Source: Sporosarcina sp. P34
GTDB lineage: Bacteria; Bacillota; Bacilli; Bacillales_A; Planococcaceae
Direction: 5' to 3'
DNA: 64,000 bases
Assembly: GCF_002743375.1 (NCBI RefSeq)
Contig: NZ_PDZC01000007.1
Coordinates: forward strand, 62,001-126,000
This document shows, piece after piece, positions 8,143 to 17,559 of the stretch. The position numbers and the translations under genes are program-made. Each line of letters opens with the position of its first letter. The stretch's first letter is position 1. Below the pieces are notes generated by a model that saw only the letters and a program-made list of their open reading frames with translations, was not told the origin of the DNA and did no database searches.

Positions 8143-8589
8143 CTATTTCATATTTTTTGATTTCCTATTAATCAAAGCCCCTACGAAGAAACCATATACA
8201 GCATGTCCGACCATCCACCAGAACAAAGAAATGATATTGGTGACACTTGGCGTACGATCGGAAAATGAAGTCGTCGGATACAGTAATAACCCGATAGCAA
8301 CATTCACTAGAATAGGGAACAATACCGCATGATGACGAATGAAACCACTACTCTTGTCATACAGAATCACCAGTATGATACAAAGGACAACTGAAACAAT
8401 CAGATGGAAAAACACTTCAATCACTTCTGGAAATACATATTCTTTTACGATCGGTATGTAATCCACATTCAATAACAACGTATAGACCTTGTGACCTGTA
8501 ATCGACTGCATGATTTTTAAGAAAATAGCGAGAAAAACACCCGTTATGATACCAATCCATGTACCTTGTACTATATACGTCGTTTTCAT
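8143..8589 (-). CDS. Small integral membrane protein of unknown function
   Basis: A 148-residue protein with four predicted membrane segments (about residues 10-30, 60-80, 88-105 and 118-140) and a basic C-terminus. GGAAGGTG lies seven bases before the ATG. I do not recognise a named family with confidence; the shape is like the small YqhR-type membrane proteins of Bacilli, a weak impression. It is transcribed away from the CarH-like regulator gene, sharing a 130-bp intergenic region that holds that gene's promoter. It lies upstream of hemAT in the same direction with a 137-bp gap, so it need not be in that operon. Confidence 0.75.
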   Translation of the reverse strand: MKTTYIVQGTWIGIITGVFLAIFLKIMQSITGHKVYTLLLNVDYIPIVKEYVFPEVIEVFFHLIVSVVLCIILVILYDKSSGFIRHHAVLFPILVNVAIGLLLYPTTSFSDRTPSVTNIISLFWWMVGHAVYGFFVGALINRKSKNMK

Positions 8590-8622
8590 TTAGACACCTT
8601 CCTACTGTGTAAAAATAGCAGG

Positions 8623-8653
8623 TTTGACTTGCATTGTCAAATCTATGTATAAT
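8623..8653 (+). promoter_or_regulatory. Sigma-A-type promoter overlapped by a TTTGAC-N7-GTCAAA palindrome
   Basis: TTGACT (8624-8629) and TATAAT (8648-8653) are 18 bp apart upstream of the MerR/B12-domain gene. An inverted repeat TTTGAC...GTCAAA (8623-8641) covers the -35 box and half the spacer. That is a natural position for repression, perhaps by the regulator itself. Confidence 0.65.
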
Positions 8654-8717
8654 GTTAAACATATAGAACTGGGCGATGTATGATCGCTTATTATAGTGAA
8701 ATGAAAGGTTGATTATT

Positions 8718-9599
8718 TTGAAGCCGTCATCTGAAACCCCTACGTATACAATTAAACAAGTTGCGGAGCAAACAGGTTTGTCGAGGCAAGTCTTGAGGAA
8801 GTGGGAAGAACGCTATGATATCGTGATTCCGCAGCGACTAGATAATGGCTATCGAGTATATCACGATGAAGATATTCGGTTATTTTTGCTGATGAAACGT
8901 TATGCAGAAGAGGGTTTTGCGCTCTCACAAGCAGCCGAGATGGCGAAATCCCAGATAAATTCCATTATCCCATCAAATCCCGAAAAGACTTATATAGAAG
9001 ATATATTGAGCGAGTTATTGCGCCACGGTAAAAATTGTGATGAATTAGAATTAAACTTTTCCTTGCAAGCCGCCTATCATCGGTTAGGACTTGAACACTA
9101 TCTCCAGCAAATCGTCATTCCATTTTTGAAGGAAATAGGTGATCACTGGGCAAGTGGTGAGTGGGACGAATATCAGGAAGCCTTGTCGAGTCTGGTCGTA
9201 CGAGATCAACTCGTCCAACTACGGCGCAACTTCCAATACAGGGAAGACTCGCCCCTATTGCTCGGCGCATGTCTCCCAAATGAATCGCATGAAATTCCGG
9301 TGCATATTTTTTTACTGCAACTGATGCTAAAAGGCTGGCGTACAGCGATGATTGGATCTTTGCCTGCTCCCGGCGCTATTCAGTCTCTTATAGAAAAAAT
9401 CAAGCCGATCAAAGTATTGTTGTCGGCGTCGACTACATTTCCATTTGAAGAGAGTCCTCAGACGATACAAGAATTGGACGAGTTTGCAGGCCGACACCCT
9501 CATACCGAATTTTATCTAGGTGGATACGGATCGTTCATTTGGGCGGATCGGCTACAGCTACAACATATCCATCTACTTGAATCTATTGAGGACATTTAA
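8718..9599 (+). CDS. MerR-type regulator with B12-binding domain, CarH/LitR-like
   Basis: The protein has an N-terminal MerR winged helix (about residues 8-75; YTIKQVAEQTGLSRQVLRKWEERY). A four-helix cap comes next, then a cobalamin-binding Rossmann domain. ESHEIP in the B12 domain keeps the His that ligates cobalt in CarH (CarH motif E-x-H-E-I-G). The cap keeps the Trp of the W-x9-E-H motif (WASGEWDEYQEA), but the final His is Ala. Family members bind adenosylcobalamin in the dark, repress DNA, and release on illumination. A photolyase gene follows tail to tail (4-bp overlap), fitting light control. TTG at 8718 is nine bases after AAAGG and preferred over TTG at 8709. Confidence 0.85.
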   Translation: MKPSSETPTYTIKQVAEQTGLSRQVLRKWEERYDIVIPQRLDNGYRVYHDEDIRLFLLMKRYAEEGFALSQAAEMAKSQINSIIPSNPEKTYIEDILSELLRHGKNCDELELNFSLQAAYHRLGLEHYLQQIVIPFLKEIGDHWASGEWDEYQEALSSLVVRDQLVQLRRNFQYREDSPLLLGACLPNESHEIPVHIFLLQLMLKGWRTAMIGSLPAPGAIQSLIEKIKPIKVLLSASTTFPFEESPQTIQELDEFAGRHPHTEFYLGGYGSFIWADRLQLQHIHLLESIEDI

Positions 9600-11000
9600 G
9601 AATTTTTGCATGTATCATACGCTGCCAATGCGCGTGCACGGGCAGCTTGATGGTCCACAATCGGAGCCGGATAGGATGTACCAATCGTAACGCCTGCCGC
9701 TTCCAACACATCAACCGGTGCGTCTGCTGGTTGAAATACATAGTGTACTGGTATGTCCGCCAACTCGGGCAGCCATTTTTTTATATACCGCGCATCTTCA
9801 TCGAATTTTTTTGCCTGAAGAATGGGATTAAACACTCTAAAGTACGGCGACGCATCAAAACCACTACCCGCCACCCATTGCCATCCCATCGCATTGTTCG
9901 CTTGATCCAAATCGAGCAACGTCTCTTCAAACCACGCCATGCCCTCTCGCCAGTCGATCAATAAATGTTTGATCAAAAAAGAAGCTACGACCATTCGCAA
10001 ACGGTTATGCATATAGCCTGTTTCCCACAATTCTCGCATTCCAGCATCGACTAACGGATAACCGGTACGCCCAGTTCTCCAAGCTTCCAGCTGAGCATCA
10101 GCAGGTTGCCACGGAAACTTTTCAAACTCTGGTCGCACGGGTTTCGTCAACATTTCTGGAAAGTACAGTAGCTGGTAATTATCGAAATCCCGCCATGCCA
10201 ATTGCCGAATAAAAGCTTCTACTTGCTGATCACTGACGTCCTCAGTCGCAGCTAATGCACCATGCCATAGCCGAACGTACGCTAACATTCCCCCAAGCCA
10301 AGTAAGGCGACATGCGCGAAACACTACATTGCGCAGGGAGGTCTCGTCCCACTAAATAATTGCGCAAACCACCGTCTCGAAACATTTCCCAACAGTCCAT
10401 CGCGGCTTTTTCCCCAGGTTGCCAATAAGTTGCAAACTTGTTATACCAAGGTTCTTCCGATACTAGTCCCCATTCTTCTGAAGACAATGACTGTAGTTTA
10501 CCAGTAGCCGGTACGAGTTCAGGAGTCGCGAGCGGTGTCGCAATTCGTTCTTGTCTTAGCCGCTTCCAAAACGGCGTAAATACTTTATATGGCTGATTGG
10601 TTTTATTGAAAATCGCATCCGGTGCAACGAGTAGTGACCCTTGGAATGAACGCATTTGAACGCGCCTTTTCTCACAAGCCTCTGCTACTCTACGTTCCAC
10701 TTCACGACTCTCCGGATCATATAATTCATTGAACACAAGTTGGTCGGCTTCGCTTTCATCTAGCAACTTCATCAGCTGTTCAACAGGATGCCCTTGTCTG
10801 ATCACAAACTGAATTTGTTGCTCCGCAAAGCGCTCGATTAATTCCAGCAAACTGTGATGCAACCACCAATCAGATGCCGCGTAGCGTGTTTCCGGCAAAA
10901 TGAAGACGGGCAACACTTCACCATGTGCTGCCGCCTCCACCAATGCCGGATGATCATGCAAACGCAAATCTTTTCGGAACCAAACTATTGTTTTACCCAC
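9596..11000 (-). pseudogene. phr: Deoxyribodipyrimidine photolyase/cryptochrome, frameshifted
   Basis: Two overlapping frames together encode a full-length class I photolyase of about 470 residues. The N-terminal antenna domain (TIVWFRKDLRLHDHPAL) runs in one frame to SRMSPYLAWGNVSVR. The FAD domain continues in another frame as RLWHGAL, with GRTGYPLVDAGMRELWETG, MHNRLRM and the WQWVAGSG loop. One extra base around 10274-10275 (an AA pair on the plus strand) accounts for the shift. GTG at 11000 is preferred because AAAGGAG is well spaced before it; GTG at 11009 is also in frame. It lies 23 bp downstream of the broken DUF2207 gene, so the two formed an operon. It could be a sequencing error, but its neighbour is also broken. 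Confidence 0.88.
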
Positions 11001-11023
11001 TCTATTCACTCCTTTTACTTACC

Positions 11024-12756
11024 TTAAAACGCACCTGATCCACCACCTCCGCCACCCGTTCCGCCTCCGCTGCTACTACTATCACTGCTTGGAGCGTTGT
11101 GCGATACATTGGTCGATGCTTGATTGAAAGAACCGGCGAGGAACATAGGATTATAGACAACGCCTCCGTAATAGAAGTTTTCGTGCTGAGCGTCTCCCGT
11201 ACCCTGTCGATATCTTTCATCATAACGAGTGCGATTTTGATCAAGTTGCTTCTGGGCACTGACGAAGTCCTTATAATACGCGTCTAGTTCAGGATGCTTC
11301 ACGCCTACTCCGTAAATCAATACACGGAATCGATCATCAAGCGATAAGCCTTCCCATTTATTCGTACTTAGTTCTCGCATCCATTGATCCACTCGCTCCC
11401 ACTCCTGCTTCCGCAGCGTCCCTTCATAATTGTACGGACTGTAAAACAATGCGAATCCGAATGCAACCAATGTCAACATCGCCACAATGACTAGTTGCAT
11501 ATACAATTCATAATAGACAAAGGTGATAGCGAACCCGATTCCGAGCACGCCGATCAAGCTTAGGATTATGCGTTCTTTCGTAGTCTTGACCTTCACTTCA
11601 AATTGATTCAATTCTGCTTGTAAAAGATCCTTCCACAAGCTAAACTTCTTATCAAATGCTTGATAATTCTTCTTTTCTTTTGTGTAACTTTTCAACTCAT
11701 TCAATGTAAACTTTTTATCGTGGCCGATTTGGAAAAATAATAGCTGAATCAATGCCTTCTCATGTTCTAATTTGACGTTCGCATCGACCAGCTCAAATTT
11801 CTCGTCGGACACTTGTTTCACATGTCCTTTTCGAACGAGATCAAGGAGTGCTGCAGACATCAGCTCAACCGAGGCTACACCATTTTTGAAAAGAAGTACT
11901 GCCGGTAAGCTCATATCATTCACTGGAACGTAGAAACCATTCGATTCCATTTGATAGTGCGCTTCCTTGACATATTTTTTCTTCTCACATTCGCAAAAAA
12001 TCCGATCAAACCGACGCCAAGAATACCTGCCGCTACACTCACACCACCCACAGTGCCCATAACCTTTTGGTTTTCAATGAACTCCTGCCGTAGCATAGCA
12101 GCTATTTCTTGATCCTTCTTCACTGCCGAACGGATGTCGCCATCTACTGCGGTCATTGCGGGAAATAAAGACGGCTCGTAAACCACGCGAATATCCCCAT
12201 TGTCTCCCGCACGGACTTCCCCTAATGAAAATATGACCGTTCCATCGGGTTGCACTTTTCCTGTCTCTTCCGCACTGTCATAGCCGATGAACATCACGTC
12301 AGACGCTGGACTAAGAGGCACGATCGTAATCGTCATATTGCCATAATCGGTTTCATTACGACGGTCGAAAAATGGCCAGTAAAACTGCGCGCCATCTGCA
12401 TACTTTTCCATTCCATTTCTAATGGTGTACTGCAAATCGAAGACAATGACTTCGCTGTCTCCTTTGCGATGTACCCGATATTCCGTGTTATGTTTCTCAA
12501 TCCTTAACTCTTTACCCTTTTCAGAGGCTTTAAAGCCCTCAATTGAAGCTCCTCGTTTTGGTTGAATTTCTCAAATGATCCCGTTAAATTCGCTGTCAAA
12601 ATTATAGGTATGCTGCTCCGTTACCTGGACGGTGCCATCCGGTTCCAACTGTGCGTTGATTTTCACATCCGAAATGCTGAAATCTACAGCCCCTACTGTC
12701 GTCGGCAGAACAAGGAAAGCTAGTAATGTGACAAGTAACAGTTTCCATTTCTTGAA
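11024..12756 (-). pseudogene. DUF2207 membrane protein gene, disrupted three ways
   Basis: Conceptual translation gives a DUF2207 protein: secretion signal (WKLLLVTLLAFLVLPTTVGA), an extracellular domain, a membrane helix, a cytoplasmic domain with two more helices, and a Gly/Ser-rich tail (GGGTGGGGGGSGAF). Three lesions are visible. First, no start codon: the frame runs straight into the end of the TnpB element, whose last bases supply TTCAA. Second, an in-frame TGA at 12571-12573 where Arg is expected. Third, a one-base loss in an A-run (11975-11980), after which the frame resumes as YVKEAHYQMESNGFYVP. The simplest history is IS insertion followed by decay. Two remaining open pieces are 11024-11950 and 11920-12435. 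Confidence 0.85.
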
Positions 12757-12880
12757 CTACTCCCACTTTCACTGTGTTTAGAAGAGGGAGATTCCTAAGA
12801 ACACCAGCTTAACTACTAGTTATGGATTAGGCGATCCCCGCAGTCCCTGCGGTTCGAAGTCTGATGGCTTCGTTTTTAAG
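12752..12880 (-). ncRNA. Predicted omega RNA (reRNA) at the 3' end of tnpB
   Basis: In TnpB elements a guide scaffold RNA overlaps the tnpB 3' end and runs out of the right end. Here CTCCCTCTT...AAGTGGGAG (about 12761-12790) forms a terminal hairpin just before the right end. By analogy with studied TnpB systems, the guide would be the next bases on the minus strand, beginning GAAATGGAAACTG (12751 and below) in the DUF2207 gene. The 5' end is a guess. Confidence 0.55.
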
Positions 12881-13984
12881 GTTGATACTTGCGTTCAGAT
12901 CCCGGTCATGATGGCATCCGCAATTCGGACAGTCCCATTCACGTAAGGCAAGATGCTTCACTTCTTGGTTTCTAGCCCCACATCCCGAACAAAGCTGGCT
13001 GGAAGGAAATATTTTTCCAACGACTACCACGTGTTTGCCATACCATTTCGCCTTATATTCCAGCATGGAACGAAACTGTGACCAGCTCACGTCGCTGATT
13101 GCTTTCGCCAATTTTGGGTTTTTAAGCAGTTTGGCTACTTGCAAATCCTCGATTCCGATGACATCGTGATTTTTGATGATTTCGGTTGATCGTTTATGCA
13201 AGTAATCTTTTCTTTTATTGGCGATCGTTTCTTGGATGCGTGCGACTACGATCCGTTGTTTCTGATAATTTTTCGCGTCGCTCAATAGACACGATCTTTT
13301 ACGAGCCGATTCCTTCCGCCTCGAAAGAATCCGCTCTGCTTTCGCTAATTTTTTCTCCATCGATCGAAAGAACTTTAGGTTTTCGTATACCGTTCCGTCT
13401 GACAAGATAGCGAAATCCTTCAGCCCGACATCCATCCCTACGGAAGAGTTGGTCTTAGGCAGTTCGGACACTGTCGTTTCTACCAGGACGGATACAAAAT
13501 ACTTACCAGTGGCAGTACGTCGGATGGTCGCATTCATGATTCGTCCATCTACTTCTCGACTTTTGACTAGCTTTACCCAACCGAGCTTTGGGAGTTTAAT
13601 GGCATGGTCTACAATGGCGATATTACCGTTCGTTTGTTTGGTTGTATACGATTGAATGTGATGACTTTTCAATTTAAAGCGTGGAATAGCATTTTGTTTC
13701 TTGAAAAATCTTTCAAAAGCGTCCGCTAGATTTTTCAAGGAAGACTGAAGAGCAATACTATCGACTTCTTTCAGCCAAATCGTATCTTCTTGCTTTTTTA
13801 ATCGTGTTAATTCAGCAGAACAGATGCCATAGGAAAGCCCTTTGCCAGTTTCCTTAAAGGTGTGTTCCCACTTGGACAAAAAGTGATTAAAGACAAACCG
13901 GCTGCAGCCAATGGTCTTGGCGATCAACACCTGCTGTTCTTTCGTTGGATAGATTCGGAACCGAAACGCTTTGTGAATCAGCAT
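12827..13984 (-). CDS. tnpB: RNA-guided endonuclease TnpB
   Basis: This 385-residue TnpB has the N-terminal helix-turn-helix region ([20 protein letters not shown]). The RuvC catalytic residues are all present: Asp in [10 protein letters not shown] (about residue 191), Glu in GIEDLQ (about 285) and Asp in HDRDLNAS (about 366). A zinc knuckle (CSGCG...CPNCG) lies between the last two. Nothing suggests inactivation. The ATG at 13984 follows GGAGGTG at seven bases; five extra upstream codons are not needed. A TATAAT box lies in the leader near 14024. TnpB is an omega-RNA-guided nuclease that helps the element persist at its donor site. With no tnpA here, mobility would need help in trans. Confidence 0.95.
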   Translation of the reverse strand: MLIHKAFRFRIYPTKEQQVLIAKTIGCSRFVFNHFLSKWEHTFKETGKGLSYGICSAELTRLKKQEDTIWLKEVDSIALQSSLKNLADAFERFFKKQNAIPRFKLKSHHIQSYTTKQTNGNIAIVDHAIKLPKLGWVKLVKSREVDGRIMNATIRRTATGKYFVSVLVETTVSELPKTNSSVGMDVGLKDFAILSDGTVYENLKFFRSMEKKLAKAERILSRRKESARKRSCLLSDAKNYQKQRIVVARIQETIANKRKDYLHKRSTEIIKNHDVIGIEDLQVAKLLKNPKLAKAISDVSWSQFRSMLEYKAKWYGKHVVVVGKIFPSSQLCSGCGARNQEVKHLALREWDCPNCGCHHDRDLNASINLKNEAIRLRTAGTAGIA

Positions 13985-14135
13985 GAAGTGCACCTCCACC
14001 GCATAGAACGTATGTTTCTATTATAGCAGACTGATGCGCTTTTTGGCTAGCGCCAACCGACATGCATTTCCCGCTTACTCATTGGACCGTGCCCGATTCA
14101 TTCCTTGAGGCGGAAGTCTTCTGTCGGAAAAAAGT

Positions 14136-14176
14136 AAAAAAATCACCTCTTATCATGAGTATACGATAGGAGGTGA
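14136..14176 (-). terminator. Intrinsic terminator downstream of the DUF1648 gene
   Basis: TCACCTCTTATC (14143-14154) and GATAGGAGGTGA (14165-14176) form a 12-bp stem with one G-T pair. A minus-strand run of seven T (14136-14142) follows. Confidence 0.9.
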
Positions 14177-14226
14177 TCAATAGATTCATTTATTGGCAGA
14201 ACTTTGGGAATATAATTCAGGCATGA

Positions 14227-14721
14227 CTATAATTTCAGTACTTTATAAAAATAAACACCTATCGCACCAAATAGTAGTACAAGTAGCGTGATGAGGATAG
14301 GCGCGTTCAATGAATCGATTCGAGCCAAAGCGATATCGACAGACTGCCATAGTAGAAAGACAACTACTAGTGTAGAAAGGTTTTTGATGACATTCATGAA
14401 TAGCACGCCATAGCGGTACTGGATTTCTACGTTGTCAGGACGCAAATTCATATAGTTAAACATATACGGATACTTCTCCACTATCCATAAACCTACCCAC
14501 ATAACGATGCCAATGACTGACAACAGCAGTAATTCTATTTTCGAACCATAACGATCTACTTCCCCATTCGCTCCAAAATGCGCAGGAATACGATCAGGCA
14601 ATTGATTCCACTGCAATAGTAAATAGACGAGAGCAGCAGCGAATAAAGCGATCACCAACACATCGAACGCTTTTGCAATAGCAGGCTTCTCTATGTCTAG
14701 CTTCGGTTTTTTCGTCTCCAT
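14227..14721 (-). CDS. DUF1648 domain membrane protein
   Basis: A 164-residue membrane protein. The DUF1648 signature LPDRIPAHFGANGEVDRYGS lies at about residues 42-61 between the first two membrane helices. Two more helices are near residues 107-125 and 140-160. DUF1648 is found in SdpI-type immunity and regulator proteins and in many stand-alone membrane proteins; the SdpI link is only by domain. The lipoprotein gene lies 16 bp upstream in the same direction, so the two probably share a transcript that ends at the terminator next to the IS element. Confidence 0.82.
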   Translation of the reverse strand: METKKPKLDIEKPAIAKAFDVLVIALFAAALVYLLLQWNQLPDRIPAHFGANGEVDRYGSKIELLLLSVIGIVMWVGLWIVEKYPYMFNYMNLRPDNVEIQYRYGVLFMNVIKNLSTLVVVFLLWQSVDIALARIDSLNAPILITLLVLLFGAIGVYFYKVLKL

Positions 14722-14737
14722 ACCCTCGCCACCTTAT

Positions 14738-15124
14738 TTAGGATTCCGTTGCACTCGTCATTTCGAATACGTCAAAAACGTTCTCTTGAATATTAAGCGA
14801 CATAATCTTGCCTTGCTTCTCATAGAAATGGATAGATCCTCTGCGGTCTTCCACCATTTCCGTCCAGCCCCATTCTTCAATAGTACGCAAATAATGATCT
14901 GGCGGATTGCCTTCCGAGTCACCGATTCCCTTCAACTTATATTTCGCTGATTTAGAAATCTTCCCTATGCAATCTTCTGCTTTCACTTCATACGCTTCTT
15001 TCGGAACAGGAAATCCTTGATTGATGATGGCCATGCGGTAGCCGTCTTCTTGACTATATGCATTGGAACAGCCCATTAGCACCAAAACAGACACCATGGC
15101 CATCAGCGCAAGTATTTGCTTCAT
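14738..15124 (-). CDS. Predicted small lipoprotein of unknown function
   Basis: The 128-residue product begins with a basic N-terminus, a hydrophobic stretch and the lipobox VLMGC. It is therefore probably lipidated at Cys19 and anchored to the outer face of the membrane. The mature part is charged and lacks a motif I recognise; Trp and Cys residues are few. GGGAGGT lies just upstream of the ATG. It is followed after 16 bp by the DUF1648 membrane protein gene. That pairing suggests a common envelope function, which cannot be specified from sequence alone. Confidence 0.8.
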   Translation of the reverse strand: MKQILALMAMVSVLVLMGCSNAYSQEDGYRMAIINQGFPVPKEAYEVKAEDCIGKISKSAKYKLKGIGDSEGNPPDHYLRTIEEWGWTEMVEDRRGSIHFYEKQGKIMSLNIQENVFDVFEMTSATES

Positions 15125-15206
15125 ATGTTTACCTCCCGTTTCACGACTTCATTGAATCCATCGTACTAGGAAATATTGACATTGTCACCTTACTTTTTGT
15201 GACGAA

Positions 15207-16403
15207 TTAACGTAACTTCTGCACAATCACTACTTTTAAATAGTTAAATTCAGGATAGTCCCGTGGCGTACGGAAGTCCCTCGGTAATGTGGATTCTTCC
15301 AGTACTTTATAACGCATACCTGTCTCTTTGAAAGCTTGCTCTATGAAGCCTTTAAACTTCTTCATACTGAAGCTCGCGTTATTTGTAGAAGCGACGATAA
15401 TACCGTTTTTCTCCGTGACCGCAATCGCTTCTTTCATCAACATAGGATAATCTTTCGCTGTACTAAATGTATACTTCTTCGAACGCGCAAAGCTCGGTGG
15501 ATCGAGCACGACTAGTCCGAATTTCATGTCATGACGCTTCGCGTAACGGAAATAGTCAAAGACATCCATCACTTTAATATCCTGCTGCTCATAATCGATA
15601 CCGTTGACACTGAATTGCTCGATTGTCTTCGCGACACTACGCTTCGCCAAATCCACATTCGTCGTTTTCTTCGCTCCACCTAAAACAGCTGCAACCGAAA
15701 ACGCTCCCGTATACGAAAACGTATTCAACACTTCGCGACCTTCTGAATACTTGTCACGAATCGCCTCACGTACATCGCGCTGATCAAGGAAAACTCCAGT
15801 CATCGCGCCATCATTCAAATCAATCGCAAAGTTCATACCGTTCTCCTTAACAATAATCGGAAAATCTCCAGGCGTTCCTTTGACAAAATCATCCTGCTCG
15901 ACATACTGCCCCTTCGAATCAAAACGTTTCTTCTCGTATACCGCTTTATAGTCCCCACGCTTATCCAGAACATTATAAACGTGGTGGCGGAACGCATAAA
16001 TGCCTTCACTGTACCAGCTGACCATATAATAGCCGTCGAAATAATCGATCGTCAAACCACCGATTCCATCGCCTTCCCCATTAAATAAACGGTAAGCCGT
16101 TGTATCTGGATCATTCGCATACGACGCACGACGCTCAAAGGCAGTCGCCATTTTTTGATCGAAGAAATCAAAGTCAATCTCTTCTTTTTCATTCGAAGTC
16201 AGCACCCAGCCGATTCCTTTATTTTGTATTCCATAATACCCCGTAGCCAAATATTTATGGTAGCGATCCGTCAATCGAATCAAACTACCTTCCTTCGCCT
16301 GAATCTCGCTAGTCATCACCGCATCCTTCAAAATCAAAGGATATCCCTTCTTCAAAGCCACCGCGCCCTGTGCATTCAACTGTATTTCAACTAATTTACT
16401 CAT
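15207..16403 (-). CDS. Class I SAM-dependent rRNA methyltransferase, RlmI/YwbD-like
   Basis: A 398-residue enzyme with an N-terminal PUA-like domain (about residues 5-80), a central RlmI-type domain and a Rossmann methyltransferase domain. The latter has VLNTFSYTGAFSVAAVLGGA (motif I, about 225) and VLDPPSFARSK (motif IV, about 300), the DPPSF motif of RlmI/RlmL-type 23S rRNA cytosine-C5 methyltransferases. The ATG at 16403 follows GAGGATG. An upstream in-frame extension of 39 codons reads through hairpin-repeat DNA and is rejected. Monocistronic by appearance. The exact rRNA target is inferred from the family only. Confidence 0.9.
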   Translation of the reverse strand: MSKLVEIQLNAQGAVALKKGYPLILKDAVMTSEIQAKEGSLIRLTDRYHKYLATGYYGIQNKGIGWVLTSNEKEEIDFDFFDQKMATAFERRASYANDPDTTAYRLFNGEGDGIGGLTIDYFDGYYMVSWYSEGIYAFRHHVYNVLDKRGDYKAVYEKKRFDSKGQYVEQDDFVKGTPGDFPIIVKENGMNFAIDLNDGAMTGVFLDQRDVREAIRDKYSEGREVLNTFSYTGAFSVAAVLGGAKKTTNVDLAKRSVAKTIEQFSVNGIDYEQQDIKVMDVFDYFRYAKRHDMKFGLVVLDPPSFARSKKYTFSTAKDYPMLMKEAIAVTEKNGIIVASTNNASFSMKKFKGFIEQAFKETGMRYKVLEESTLPRDFRTPRDYPEFNYLKVVIVQKLR

Positions 16404-16439
16404 ATCGTCATCCTCAAAGCGTATTTTCTCTATTATCGC

Positions 16440-16722
16440 ATGGATGAACCAAAAGTGGAAGGTGGCGTTTAGAGTTGGCAGGCATAAGGCGAAGATGCGA
16501 AGCGGCGCTTTTTGCCGCACAGCAGCTTTGACTTATGACCCGAGACTCTGCCACCTGCAACTAGATGAACCAAAAGTGGAAGCGGCTCGTCAGGATCGAC
16601 AGGCATAAGACGGGCTGGACTTGAGGCGCTCTTTGCCTCACGACCAGCACGACTTATGACCCGAGATCCTAGCCGCTGCAACTGGATGAACCAAAAGTGG
16701 AAGCAGCTCGTCGGCAACCCAA
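16440..16722. repeat. Tandem hairpin repeat, two full units of about 121 bp plus a partial third
   Basis: The word GATGAACCAAAAGTGGAAG starts near 16443, 16564 and 16685. Each full unit is a long imperfect hairpin. In unit 1, GGTGGC...GGCATAAG pairs with CTTATGACC...GCCACC. In unit 2, AGCGGCT...AGGATC pairs with GATCCTAGCCGCT, with an inner GAGGC/GCCTC hairpin. The third copy stops after its 5' arm. This fills the 395-bp gap between the methyltransferase and MBL genes; no gene is seen. Confidence 0.85.
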
Positions 16723-16799
16723 AAACCCTTTTTTTACGACTTTTACTTCCCTTTCACTTACAATGAAAGGACTAAAATATCCAAAAAGGAGGAATTCAC

Positions 16800-17537
16800 A
16801 TGAACATCATCCCTTTAGGCATCTGGGGCGGCTACCCGAAAGCGAACAGCGCCACCTCTTCATTTCTCATTGAACACGAAGGATTCCACTGCCTGTTCGA
16901 CTGTGGCAGTGGCGTTCTATCTTCCTTGCAAAACTACATCACACTCGACCAACTCGATGCAGTCGTCATCAGCCACTATCACGCGGATCACATAGCGGAC
17001 ATCGGCAGTCTGCAATACAGCCGCTTGATTCAGTATTACCTCGGTCAACCGTCACCTGTCTTGCCGATTTACAGCCACGCACAAGACAAAGAACAATTTG
17101 AGAAACTGTCGTATAAAAATCAAACACAAGGTATCGAAATTCAGGAAGACCAGTCCGTACAAATCGGTCCATTTACCGTGACATTTTGTCCAACGATCCA
17201 TCCCGTCTACTGCCTTGCAATGAAGTTTACGGTGGAAGGCAAGTCCGTGGTTTTCACTGCCGATACGGAATGGTCCGACAAGCTCGTGGCATTCGCACAA
17301 CAAGCAGATATTATTTTCTGCGAGGCCAATCTATACGAAGAACACCTCGGCAAATCACCGGGTCATCTAGCAGGCAGCCAAGCAGGAACACTTGCGCAGC
17401 AAGCAAAAGTGGGTCAACTCGTCCTTACCCATCTTCCACATCATGGTGATATTCATGAGATATTGAATGAAGCGGGGAAAACGTTCAGTGGTTTGGTGGA
17501 AATTGCAGAAGTAGGAAAAAGGTATACAGTAATTTAA
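16800..17537 (+). CDS. MBL-fold metallohydrolase, YhfI-like
   Basis: This 245-residue metallo-beta-lactamase-fold protein has the metal-binding motif SHYHADHIAD (about residues 58-67). A further His near 137, an Asp in FTADTEWSD (about 152) and a C-terminal His complete the dinuclear site. It begins PLGIWGGYPKANSATSSFLIE, closely recalling B. subtilis YhfI, and resembles RNase Z-like hydrolases without the exosite arm. The natural substrate is unknown. AAAGGAGGAATTCACATG gives a strong start. It stands alone between two blocks of hairpin repeats. Confidence 0.88.
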   Translation: MNIIPLGIWGGYPKANSATSSFLIEHEGFHCLFDCGSGVLSSLQNYITLDQLDAVVISHYHADHIADIGSLQYSRLIQYYLGQPSPVLPIYSHAQDKEQFEKLSYKNQTQGIEIQEDQSVQIGPFTVTFCPTIHPVYCLAMKFTVEGKSVVFTADTEWSDKLVAFAQQADIIFCEANLYEEHLGKSPGHLAGSQAGTLAQQAKVGQLVLTHLPHHGDIHEILNEAGKTFSGLVEIAEVGKRYTVI

Positions 17538-17559
17538 AGCCGGAACAGTAAACTGGTGA

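Larger units (their letters stand above)
12752..14135 (-). mobile_element. IS200/IS605-superfamily (IS1341-like) element carrying tnpB only
   Basis: The element comprises tnpB, a right end ending near 12752 (GTGGGAGTAGTTCAA, typical of this family) and a left region with a TTGGC-TAGC-GCCAA palindrome at 14043-14056. No tnpA transposase was found. The right boundary is supported by the abrupt junction with DUF2207 coding sequence. The left boundary is uncertain, somewhere between about 14060 and the terminator of the next gene at 14136. No target duplication is expected for this family. Confidence 0.8.

Noticed and set aside
10242..10330. Programmed frameshift in the photolyase gene
   Set aside because: No slippery heptamer or downstream structure is evident, and the adjacent gene is also broken, so mutation is simpler.
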